Positions 26,047-33,699 of a stretch of DNA of 64,000 bases are shown here, one piece after another. The notes under the pieces are model-generated. The model was not told where the DNA came from and ran no database searches. It saw nothing but the letters and a program-made list of their open reading frames with translations. The position numbers and the translations under genes are program-made. The stretch comes from Paraburkholderia caballeronis. GTDB taxonomy: Bacteria > Pseudomonadota > Gammaproteobacteria > Burkholderiales > Burkholderiaceae. Numbering within the stretch: position 1 is the first letter of the stretch; every line of letters begins with the position of its first letter. The stretch is taken from positions 558,001-622,000 of the forward strand of contig NZ_FNSR01000003.1 of the NCBI RefSeq assembly GCF_900104845.1, given 5' to 3'.

Positions 26047-26946
26047 GTGAAAGTGCAAAGAATCGGCAACACTGAAATCCGCAAGGTCGATGAAATCAGC
26101 CGCATGCCGCTCGAAGCGCGCTGGCTGTTTCCGTCGATCGACGAAGCGTTCGTCGAGGCGAACCGACACTGGCTCGGCGACAACCTCGTCGAACCCGGCT
26201 CGACCCGGCTCTACATGAGCTTCCACAGCTACGTGATCCGCACCCGCCATCACACGATTCTCGTGGACGCGTGCAACGGCAATCACAAGCAGCGTCCGTC
26301 GATGCCGGCGTGGAACGATCTGAACACGCCGTACCTCGCGAATCTCGCCGCGATCGGCGTGCGTCCCGAAGAGATCGACATCGTGCTGTGCACGCATCTG
26401 CACGCGGACCACGTCGGCTGGAACACGCGGCTCGAAAACGGCCGCTGGGTGCCGACCTTCCCGAACGCGCGGTATCTGATGGCGCGCGTCGAGTTCGACT
26501 ATCTGCTCAGGCAGCATCGCGAGCATCCGGAAACGCCGGTCAATCGCGGGTCGTTCGAGGACAGCGTGCTGCCGGTCGTCGAGCACGGCCGCGCGGACAT
26601 GGTCGAACTCGATCACGTGGTCGAGCGCGAACTCGGCGACGGCGTGTGGCTGTCTCCCGCCTGCGGCCATACGCCGGGGCACGTGTTCGTGAACGTCGGC
26701 GAACACGGCCGCGAGCGCGCGGTGTTCACCGGCGACGTGATTCATCACGCGGTGCAATTCGCGGACCCGTCGCTCTCGAATCTCGCGGACTTCGACAAGC
26801 AGCAGGCGCACGACACGCGTCTGAACCTGATGCGCCGTTACGCGGACACCGACACGCTGTTGATGACCGGGCATTTCCCGTCGCCGACGGCGGGGCGCAT
26901 CGTGAGCCACGGCGATCTGTTCCGTTTCGCGTTCGACAGCGAATAA
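26047..26946 (+). CDS. metallo-beta-lactamase-fold hydrolase
   Basis: A 299-residue MBL-superfamily hydrolase. The zinc motif HLHADH is at residues 117-122 (His117, His119, Asp121, His122), with further ligands in CGHTPGHV near 214, FTGDVIHHA near 233 and MTGHFPS near 279. The layout resembles the lactonases AiiA/AttM and related esterases. The start is GTG at 26047 with AGGAG upstream. It leads the operon containing the Liv-type importer. Together with the SMP-30 and LigI-like proteins it suggests a substrate with a lactone or ester bond. Quorum-signal breakdown is an alternative but has no support from the context. Confidence 0.85.
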   Translation: MKVQRIGNTEIRKVDEISRMPLEARWLFPSIDEAFVEANRHWLGDNLVEPGSTRLYMSFHSYVIRTRHHTILVDACNGNHKQRPSMPAWNDLNTPYLANLAAIGVRPEEIDIVLCTHLHADHVGWNTRLENGRWVPTFPNARYLMARVEFDYLLRQHREHPETPVNRGSFEDSVLPVVEHGRADMVELDHVVERELGDGVWLSPACGHTPGHVFVNVGEHGRERAVFTGDVIHHAVQFADPSLSNLADFDKQQAHDTRLNLMRRYADTDTLLMTGHFPSPTAGRIVSHGDLFRFAFDSE

Positions 26947-27112
26947 CGCTTCGAACACGTTTCAATCGGCGCGCAAGAGCGCATCGACGGCGCCGCGAAG
27001 CCGCGGCGCCTCGTCGTTCGCAGCAGCGATCCGGGAACGGCGCGTGCCCGGTCGCGACGCAACCCCGGCTTGCCGCACGACGGCAGCTGGACAATTCCAA
27101 AGGAGACACCGT

Positions 27113-28288
27113 ATGCGCAGTAAGACGCTGAAGACCATCGCAATCCGTGCGCTGTGCGCGGCCGCCCTGAGCGGCGCCGCGTTGGTCGCGCAGGCCCAGG
27201 AGACGATGAAGGTCGGCGTGATCGCGTCGCTTTCGGGCGGCGGTACCGCGTGGGGCCTCGGGCTCCAGCGCGGCGTGCAGATCGCGATCGACCAGCTTAA
27301 CGCGGCCGGCGGGCTGAAGCTCGGCGGCAAGACGTACCGGCTCGAACTGATCGCCTACGACGACCAGTACAACGCGGCGCAGGCGAAAACGGCCGCCGAC
27401 CGGCTCGTGAACCGCGATCAGGTGAAGGTGATCTTCGGCCCGGTCGGATCGCCGGGCGCGCTCGGCTCGCTGCCGGTCACGCAGCCCGCGAAGGTGCTGC
27501 AGTTCGTCGACGGCTACGCGCCGCAGATTCTGCGCAACCAGTGGAAGGGCGCCTACGTATTCCGGATCAACAACAGCACGCAGGAGTTCTCCGGGCCGAT
27601 CGTGCAGTGGCTGCACAAGTACGCGCCGAACGCGAAGAAGATCGGCATGATCGCGCCGAACGACGCGACCGGCCAGTCCGGCGTGCCGATTCTCACCGAC
27701 GCGTACAAGAAAAACGGCTTCGACGTGTGGACCGATTCGTACGAGCGCGGCACGAAGGAGTTCACGCCGCTGCTGCTGCGCATGATGGCGCAGAACGTCG
27801 ACGTGTTCGACCTGAACGCAAACGCGCCGGGCGAAGCAGGCCTGCTCGTGAAGCAGGCGCGGCAGGTCGGCTACAAGGGGATCATCATCCAGTCCGGCGG
27901 CGCGGGCATCGACGAGCTGATCCAGATTGCCGGGCCGCTTGCGAACGGCATGCTGAAATACGACGTGATCGACGAATCGCTGCCGCGCGTGAAGCCGTTC
28001 GTCGACGCGTACCACCAGAAGTACACGGGCGTGATGAACGGACTCGCGCCGGTTTACTACAACGCGGCGAACATCCTGTTCGAGGCGATGCGGCGCGCGG
28101 GCACGACCGACACGACGCAGGTTCGCGACCAGCTCGAAAAGATGACCGGTTACGACGCGCCGATTTTCGGCAAGGTCGTATGGACCGGCGCGAAGGACTA
28201 CGGCGTCGACCACCAGTTGCTGCACACGTTCGTCATCAAGGAAGTCGCGAACGGCAAGGCGACGGTGAAGGCGGTCATCACGCCGTAA
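27113..28288 (+). CDS. branched-chain type ABC transporter substrate-binding protein
   Basis: A 391-residue periplasmic binding protein (peripla_BP_6). The start ATG at 27113 has AAAGGAG upstream; a signal peptide ends at LVAQAQ. The mature protein begins ETMKVGVIASLSGGGTAWG and has the family's GPVGSPGALGSLPVTQ ligand loop near residue 115. It opens a complete importer: binding protein, two permeases and two ATPases (to 31756). Liv-type systems in catabolic loci commonly carry aromatic or dicarboxylic acids, so the ligand is probably the pathway substrate. Confidence 0.92.
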   Translation: MRSKTLKTIAIRALCAAALSGAALVAQAQETMKVGVIASLSGGGTAWGLGLQRGVQIAIDQLNAAGGLKLGGKTYRLELIAYDDQYNAAQAKTAADRLVNRDQVKVIFGPVGSPGALGSLPVTQPAKVLQFVDGYAPQILRNQWKGAYVFRINNSTQEFSGPIVQWLHKYAPNAKKIGMIAPNDATGQSGVPILTDAYKKNGFDVWTDSYERGTKEFTPLLLRMMAQNVDVFDLNANAPGEAGLLVKQARQVGYKGIIIQSGGAGIDELIQIAGPLANGMLKYDVIDESLPRVKPFVDAYHQKYTGVMNGLAPVYYNAANILFEAMRRAGTTDTTQVRDQLEKMTGYDAPIFGKVVWTGAKDYGVDHQLLHTFVIKEVANGKATVKAVITP

Positions 28289-28379
28289 CGGCGGCGGGCG
28301 TCGCGCGGCTCGCTTGCCGGGGCCGCGCGGCATCGGTCGTTCGCAGGGTTTCATTGCTGACGAGTTTCAGGAGCGTTTC

Positions 28380-29249
28380 ATGTTCTCTCCCGCAGTTCTG
28401 GGCCAGGTTTTCGTGGACGGCATCGGCCTGAGCGCGATCTACATCCTGATCGCGCTCGGATTCACGCTGCTGTTCGGCATCATGCGCGTCGTGAACTTCG
28501 CGCACGGCGCATTCGCGATGCTCGGCGGTTATGCGCTGTACTACCTGTACGGCAACCTCGGTTTGCCGTATCTGGTCGCCGCGCCGGCCGCGGCGCTCAT
28601 CGTCGCGTTCGTTGCGCTGCTGCTGGAGCGCATCGTCTATCGCTTCTTCTATCAACGGATGTTCCAGAGCATGATCGGCCTGCTCGGGCTCGACATGGCG
28701 ATCATGTACATCGCGGTGATCGTGTGGAACGCGGAGGAGCGTTCGGTGCCGCCGAGCACCGACGCGCTGCTGCAACTCGGCAGCCTCGTGTTTCCCGCGC
28801 AGAAGCTGATCATCGCGGGGATCGCGGCCATCGCGCTGCTCGCGTTTTACGTGTTCACGCACTATTCGCGCTATGGGCTCGCGATGCGCGCGGCCGCGCA
28901 GGACGTCGACATCGCCGAGGCGCAGGGCGTGAACAGCACCGCGATCTATCGCCTCGCGTTTTTCATCGCGATCTTCATGGCGGCGCTCGCGGGCGGCTTT
29001 TATGCGCAGACTTACGCGCTGTCGCCGTTCGTCGGCGAGCCGCAACTGATGATCGCGTTCATCGTCGTGATTCTCGGCGGGATGGGCAGCATTCCCGGCG
29101 TCGCGCTCGGCGGGCTGATCCTCGGCTTCGCGAACAGCTTTCTCGGCACCTTCTACGGCAGCGCCGCGTCGATCTTCGTGTCGTTCGGCGCGGTGATCCT
29201 GCTGCTGATCTTCCGCCCGTGGGGCCTGCTTGGAGCGAAAGAAGCATGA
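28380..29249 (+). CDS. livH: branched-chain type ABC transporter permease (LivH family)
   Basis: A 289-residue inner-membrane permease with about eight helices. It opens FVDGIGLSAIYILIALGFTL and has NFAHGAFAMLGGYALYYL near residue 39, the LivH signature. The ATPase-docking loop is around RAAAQDVDIAEAQGVN near 170, and VILGGMGSIPGVALGGLILG follows near 221. The start ATG at 28380 is preceded by CAGGAG. It overlaps the next permease gene by four bases (ATGA). Confidence 0.94.
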   Translation: MFSPAVLGQVFVDGIGLSAIYILIALGFTLLFGIMRVVNFAHGAFAMLGGYALYYLYGNLGLPYLVAAPAAALIVAFVALLLERIVYRFFYQRMFQSMIGLLGLDMAIMYIAVIVWNAEERSVPPSTDALLQLGSLVFPAQKLIIAGIAAIALLAFYVFTHYSRYGLAMRAAAQDVDIAEAQGVNSTAIYRLAFFIAIFMAALAGGFYAQTYALSPFVGEPQLMIAFIVVILGGMGSIPGVALGGLILGFANSFLGTFYGSAASIFVSFGAVILLLIFRPWGLLGAKEA

Positions 29250-30286
29250 GCAAACCATCGACTCTCGAATCCACGCTGCCGTCCGCGTTCGCGTCGCAAC
29301 ACGCGCCGCAGGCCGACGCGCTGCGGCCGGCGCGACGCTGGCTTACGCATCCGGCGGTGATCGCGGCCGTCGTCGTCGTGCTGGCCGTGCTGCCGTTTTT
29401 CGCGCAGGACAAGTTCGTGCTGTCCGTCGCGGTGACCACGTTCATCACGGCGATCGCCGCCGCGTCGCTGCACCTGATCGTGCGCACCGGCCACGTGTCG
29501 CTCGGCCATGCGGCGTTCATGGGCATCGGCGCCTATGTATCGGCGATCGCGACGATGAACTTCAACCTGCCGTTTCCGCTGGCCGTGTGCCTGGCGTTCA
29601 TTGCGCCGGCCGCGCTCGCGCTGGTCGTCGGGCCGATCCTGCTGCGCCTGACCGGCAAGTACTTCGTGCTGGTCACGCTGCTGTTCGGCGAGATCGTGCG
29701 GACCGTGTTCGTGAACTGGACGGATGTGACCGGCGGCTCGAACGGCATCTCGGGCGTGCCAGCGCCGAGCGAGTTCTTCTCGAACCCGGTGCCGTTCTAT
29801 TACCTCGCGCTCGGTTTCGCGGTCGTCATCATCGGCATCGTCGGGCGGCTGCTCGCGTCGGAGATCGGCCGCACGATCGATTCGATCCGCGAAAGCGAGC
29901 CGCTCGCGCGTTGTTCCGGCGTGCCGGTGCTGAGGACGAAGGTCGCGGTGTTCATGCTCGGCTGCGGAATCGTCGGCGTGGCGGGCGCATTGCAGGCGCA
30001 CTTCGTGCACTACATCGACCCGACTTCGTTCGCGCTCGACCAGTCGCTGAATCTGGTGGTCATCAACGTGATTGGCGGGATGTTCACGCTGATCGGGCCG
30101 ATCGTCGGCACGCTGTTCATCGTGCTGCTGCCTGAATTCCTGCGCGGGTACGTCGAGTTGCAGCACGTGTTCTTCGGTATCGTGCTGATTCTCGTGATGG
30201 CGTTTTTCTCCGGCGGCATTGCGGATGCGGGCGTGCTCCTCAAGCGCATGGGCTTTTCGCGCGCCGGACGCGGAGGTGCGCGATGA
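29246..30286 (+). CDS. livM: branched-chain type ABC transporter permease (LivM family)
   Basis: A 346-residue permease. A hydrophilic N-terminus of about 35 residues precedes the first helix. The LivM block HVSLGHAAFMGIGAYVSA is near residue 86, GKYFVLVTLLFGEIVRTVF near 136 and the docking loop IDSIRESEPLARCSGV near 211. NVIGGMFTLIGPIVGTLFIV near 275 is the last conserved block. It overlaps both neighbours by four bases, consistent with coupled translation of all importer parts. Confidence 0.94.
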   Translation: MSKPSTLESTLPSAFASQHAPQADALRPARRWLTHPAVIAAVVVVLAVLPFFAQDKFVLSVAVTTFITAIAAASLHLIVRTGHVSLGHAAFMGIGAYVSAIATMNFNLPFPLAVCLAFIAPAALALVVGPILLRLTGKYFVLVTLLFGEIVRTVFVNWTDVTGGSNGISGVPAPSEFFSNPVPFYYLALGFAVVIIGIVGRLLASEIGRTIDSIRESEPLARCSGVPVLRTKVAVFMLGCGIVGVAGALQAHFVHYIDPTSFALDQSLNLVVINVIGGMFTLIGPIVGTLFIVLLPEFLRGYVELQHVFFGIVLILVMAFFSGGIADAGVLLKRMGFSRAGRGGAR

Positions 30287-31068
30287 CCGGGCCGTTGCTT
30301 CAGGTCGACAAGCTGTCGCGGCACTTCGGCGGTCTTGCTGCCGTGTCGGAACTGACCTTTCACGTGGACGAGCACGAGATCCTCGGCATCATCGGGCCGA
30401 ACGGCGCGGGCAAGACCACGGCGATCAATCTGGTGAGCGGCGTAATCCGTCCGAGCAGCGGCCACGTGCGGCTCGACGGCGACGACGTGACCGGTTTGCT
30501 GCCGCACGTGCTTGCGCGCAAGGGGCTGGTGCGCACGTTCCAGTCCACGACGGTCTACGGCGAGCGCACGGTGTACGAAAACGCGGTGCGCGGCGCGTAC
30601 CTCGGCATGTATCCGGGCGCGATGGCCGCGTTCTTCAACACGCGCCGCGCGCGCGAGATGCGCGCGGACAGCGAGCGCCGCGTCGGCGAACTGCTCGAAT
30701 GGCTGAATCTCGCGGACGTCGCGCATCTGGAGGCCGGCAGCCTGCCGTATGGGTATCAGAAGACGCTCGGCATGGTGATTACGCTCGCCGCGCAGCCGCG
30801 TATCGTGATGCTCGACGAACCGGTCGCGGGCCTGAGCGCCGAGGAGGCGGACCACGTGCGCGACACGATCCTGAAGATCCGCGAGCGCGGCATCACCGTG
30901 ATCGTGATCGACCATAACATCCGCTTCATGAAGGGGCTCTGCGATCGCGTGATGGCGATGAATCAGGGACATGAACTGACGACCGGCGCGCCGCTCGACG
31001 TGCTCGCGAATCCAAAGGTTATCGAAGCGTATCTGGGGAGGGGGCATGCCGCAGCTCACCGTATCTGA
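30283..31068 (+). CDS. livG: branched-chain type ABC transporter ATPase (LivG family)
   Basis: A 261-residue cytoplasmic ATPase. Walker A is GPNGAGKTT near residue 37, Walker B is RIVMLDEP near 180 and the switch His is in VIVIDHNIRFM near 210. The signature helix reads SLPYGYQKTLGMVITLA, where LivG proteins usually have PYGQQRRLEIARAL, so the YQKTLGM stretch is a deviation. The LivG-specific C-terminal helices (ANPKVIEAYLG) are present. The gene overlaps livM by four bases and livF by 23. Confidence 0.93.
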   Translation: MTGPLLQVDKLSRHFGGLAAVSELTFHVDEHEILGIIGPNGAGKTTAINLVSGVIRPSSGHVRLDGDDVTGLLPHVLARKGLVRTFQSTTVYGERTVYENAVRGAYLGMYPGAMAAFFNTRRAREMRADSERRVGELLEWLNLADVAHLEAGSLPYGYQKTLGMVITLAAQPRIVMLDEPVAGLSAEEADHVRDTILKIRERGITVIVIDHNIRFMKGLCDRVMAMNQGHELTTGAPLDVLANPKVIEAYLGRGHAAAHRI

Positions 31069-31756
31069 TCTGAACGTGCGCTACGGCCGCGTGATCGGCA
31101 CGCATGGCGTGTCGTTCTCGGTCGAGGCCGGCGAGATTTTCGCGCTCGTCGGCAGCAACGGCGCGGGCAAGAGCAGCGCGATCAAGGCGATCCTCGGGAT
31201 GGCGAACTACGCGTCGGGCTCGATCACGTTCGAAGGCGAGAACATGCGCGGGCTGAAAACGAGCGAGATTGTGCGGCGCGGCATCGCGATCTCGCCGGAA
31301 GGGCGGCGCGTATTCGGGCAGCTTTCGGTCGCGGAGAATCTTCGGATGGGGGCGTTCACGCGCCCGCGCGACGAAGCGGACGCGCGCATCGAGCAGATCT
31401 ATGCGTATTTCCCGCGCCTGAAGGAACGCTGGAAGCAGCATGCGGCCAGTCTGAGCGGTGGCGAGCAGCAGATGCTCGCGATCGGCCGTGCGCTGATGTC
31501 GAAGCCGAAGCTGTTCCTGCTTGACGAGCCGTCGCTCGGCCTCGCGCCGATCGTCGTCGAACGCATCGGCGACGTGCTCGACGAAATCCGCCGCGCCGAG
31601 CAGTTGACCGTGATTCTCGCGGAGCAGAACGCGCATTGGGCGATGCACCTCGCGTCCCGCGCGGTGATCTTCGAACTGGGGCGTTCGGTGAACACGGGGC
31701 CGACGGATCAACTGATGCAGGATCCGGCCGTGCAGAGCGCGTATCTCGGGGTTTGA
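31046..31756 (+). CDS. livF: branched-chain type ABC transporter ATPase (LivF family)
   Basis: A 236-residue cytoplasmic ATPase. Walker A GSNGAGKSS is near residue 35, the Q/E-loop region IAISPEGRRVF near 89, the signature SLSGGEQQMLAIGRAL near 133 and Walker B LFLLDEPSLGLAP near 156, ending with AEQN in the switch region. It lies last in the importer operon and begins inside livG. A very strong terminator follows. The ending QDPAVQSAYLGV is the typical LivF tail. Confidence 0.94.
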   Translation: MPQLTVSDLNVRYGRVIGTHGVSFSVEAGEIFALVGSNGAGKSSAIKAILGMANYASGSITFEGENMRGLKTSEIVRRGIAISPEGRRVFGQLSVAENLRMGAFTRPRDEADARIEQIYAYFPRLKERWKQHAASLSGGEQQMLAIGRALMSKPKLFLLDEPSLGLAPIVVERIGDVLDEIRRAEQLTVILAEQNAHWAMHLASRAVIFELGRSVNTGPTDQLMQDPAVQSAYLGV

Positions 31757-31775
31757 GCGTTCGCGTTGCGAGCAA

Positions 31776-31814
31776 CAAGGGCCGCGTGCATTTCGCACGC
31801 GGCCCTTGTGTTTT
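31776..31814 (+). terminator. Rho-independent terminator between livF and the convergent lactonase gene
   Basis: A perfect 14-bp stem, CAAGGGCCGCGTGC and its complement, closes on the 5-base loop ATTTC and is followed by TGTTTT. It lies between two convergent genes and may work in both directions. Confidence 0.93.
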
Positions 31815-31852
31815 GGAGCGGCGGCGTGGGAGGACGCCGCCGGGTTCGGATC

Positions 31853-32764
31853 TTAGGGAAGCTGCGCGCCGCGCTGCCCAACATAAACGGCGATGAGCGA
31901 CGACGCGGTCGTCACGAACAGACGGTTGCGCTTCGGGCCGCCGAACGTGAGATTGGTCGCGACTTCCGGCAGATGAATCTTGCCGAGCAGTTCGCCGTCG
32001 GCCGCATAACAGTGCACGCCGTCGCCGGCCGTCGTCCACACGTTGCCTTCGGTATCGACGCGAAAGCCGTCCGCGACGCCGGGCGAGATCGTCGCGAACA
32101 CGCGCGGACGCGCGAGCCGCACGCCGTCGATCACGTCGAACGCGACGATGTGGTGAGGCCCGTTCGGATCGTGCGAGACGCCCGAGTCCGCGATGTAGAG
32201 AATCGTTTCATCCGGCGAAAACGCGAGGCCGTTCGGCTTCACCAGTTCGCCGGTCGCGACCGTCAGTTCGCGCGTGTCCGGATCGAGCCGGTACACGTTG
32301 TTCGCGCCAATCTCGCTTTTCGCCTTGTCGCCGGTGTAGTCGCTGAGGATGCCGTAGTCGGGGTCGCTGAACCAGATGCTGTCGTCGGACTTCACGATGA
32401 TGTCGTTCGGCGAGTTCAGCCGCTTGCCTCCGAAGCGGTCCGCGAGCACGGTGATCGTGCCGTCGTGTTCGGTGCGCGTGACGCGCCGGCCGCCGCTCTC
32501 GCAGGTCAGCAGACGGCCCTGGCGGTCGCGCGTGTTGCCGTTCGCATGGTTCGACGGATAACGATAGACGGTTGCCGGTGCGCCTTCGACCCAGCGCATG
32601 ATCCGGTTGTTCGGAATGTCGCTCCACAGCAGGTACTCGCCGTCGGCGAACCATACCGGGCCTTCCGGCCAGCGCATGCCGGTGTGCAGCACCTCGATGC
32701 GAGCGTTCGCGACGATGCTGTGACGAAAGCGTTCGTAATTGATGATCTCGAATTCCGGGCTCAA
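31853..32764 (-). CDS. SMP-30/gluconolactonase family protein
   Basis: A 303-residue six-bladed beta-propeller lactonase. The family blocks WPEGPVWFADGEYLLWSDIP near residue 32, LTCESGGRRVTR near 86, RLNSPNDIIVKSDDSIWFSDP near 115 and KPNGLAFSPDETILYIADS near 165 carry the metal ligands Glu, Asn and Asp. The start is TTG at 32764, chosen because AGGAG lies seven bases before it and no ATG or GTG fits; the long open frame upstream is a shadow of the flavin reductase. The enzyme would open a lactone in the pathway. It lies behind the flavin reductase in one minus-strand unit. Confidence 0.9.
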   Translation of the reverse strand: MSPEFEIINYERFRHSIVANARIEVLHTGMRWPEGPVWFADGEYLLWSDIPNNRIMRWVEGAPATVYRYPSNHANGNTRDRQGRLLTCESGGRRVTRTEHDGTITVLADRFGGKRLNSPNDIIVKSDDSIWFSDPDYGILSDYTGDKAKSEIGANNVYRLDPDTRELTVATGELVKPNGLAFSPDETILYIADSGVSHDPNGPHHIVAFDVIDGVRLARPRVFATISPGVADGFRVDTEGNVWTTAGDGVHCYAADGELLGKIHLPEVATNLTFGGPKRNRLFVTTASSLIAVYVGQRGAQLP

Positions 32765-32853
32765 GTTTGTCTCCTGCCTCTGGTGGTGATTCGCGCGGCG
32801 CATGTTTTCCATGCGGGTCGCGCGATGAATGAAATGGGGCATGCGCTGCCGCG

Positions 32854-33492
32854 TCAGCGGTCGCCGGTCTTCGCGTTCCACACGTCGACCGGGATCATCG
32901 GCAACTCGAACACGTCGGCCGTGCGCAGATATTGATGCCCCTGCATCCGGCCGACGAGTTGCAGCTTTTGCGTGTCGATCCAGCAGCGTTCCGCGTCGAG
33001 CACGGCGTCGTCGCGCACGTGCATCGCGAGCACCTCGCCGAGCACGAGCGAACGGCGCGTGCCGAGCGCGACAACCTGCATGAGGCGGCATTCGAACGAC
33101 ACGCGGCTTTCGGCGATGCGCGGCGTGCGGATCGTCGTGGAAGCGGCCGGCGTGAGACCGGCTTCCGCGAACTCGTCGATGTCCGGCCCGAACTCGATCG
33201 CGGTGACGTTCATCTTCTCGACGAGATCGGCGCTCACGAGGTTCACGACGAACTCGCGTTGCAGGCGCACGTTTTCGCCGGTGTCCTTGCGGTCGGTGTC
33301 GGAGCGGTGATTGATCGCGAAGCCGAGCGTGGCCGGGTCTTCCGCGAACACGTTGAAGAACGAGAACGGCGCGGCGTTCGGCTTGCCGGTTGCGTCGATC
33401 GTCGATACCCATGCGATCGGACGCGGCGTGACCGTCGAGGACAGCAGCTTGTAACGTTCGAGCGGGCTGAATCGGGAGAAGTCGAAGTACAT
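32854..33492 (-). CDS. flavin reductase-like FMN-binding protein
   Basis: A 212-residue split-barrel flavoprotein of the flavin reductase-like family. It opens RYKLLSSTVTPRPIAWVST, with the FMN-binding block NAAPFSFFNVFAEDPATLGF near residue 38 and TGENVRLQREFVVNLVS near 70. Proteins of this subgroup often supply reduced flavin to a monooxygenase, yet no flavin monooxygenase is visible nearby. Others act as pyridoxamine-oxidase-like reductases. It is divergent from the second CoA-transferase copy, with the dyads at 33546-33571 between them, and upstream of the SMP-30 gene. Confidence 0.87.
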   Translation of the reverse strand: MYFDFSRFSPLERYKLLSSTVTPRPIAWVSTIDATGKPNAAPFSFFNVFAEDPATLGFAINHRSDTDRKDTGENVRLQREFVVNLVSADLVEKMNVTAIEFGPDIDEFAEAGLTPAASTTIRTPRIAESRVSFECRLMQVVALGTRRSLVLGEVLAMHVRDDAVLDAERCWIDTQKLQLVGRMQGHQYLRTADVFELPMIPVDVWNAKTGDR

Positions 33493-33545
33493 GGAGTCTT
33501 CTTTTAGAGAGGCAGAAGGCCTGTTCGTGCTTCGCCTTCCGTGAA

Positions 33546-33571
33546 AATATAGACTATATAATGCATTATAT
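33546..33571. promoter_or_regulatory. two overlapping AT-rich palindromes between divergent genes
   Basis: ATATAG-A-CTATAT at 33547-33559 is a perfect odd-centred dyad matching the pattern AATATA(A/G)N(T/C)TATAT seen at 16341 and 22251. It overlaps ATATAATGCATTATAT at 33556-33571, a perfect even dyad that contains TATAAT. The position, 54 bases from the flavin reductase start and about 130 from the CoA-transferase start, fits control of both genes. Confidence 0.7.
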
Positions 33572-33699
33572 TATTTCCATCGGTCAACGCGGGGCGTGGC
33601 CGGCAAGGTTGTCGCGGGCTTTGGTCCGCGTTGCCATGCGACGCGAGGAGGGCTGATGCGGCCAGTCGCAGAGAACAACACAGATGAACAGGAGACGAG

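Noticed and set aside
26047..26946. MBL-fold protein as a quorum-quenching AiiA lactonase
   Set aside because: The motif is shared, but its place in a catabolic, importer-linked operon argues for a metabolic substrate.
32765..33412. N-terminal extension of the SMP-30 protein
   Set aside because: The extension is a shadow of the flavin reductase gene; the propeller homology begins at TTG 32764 with AGGAG before it.
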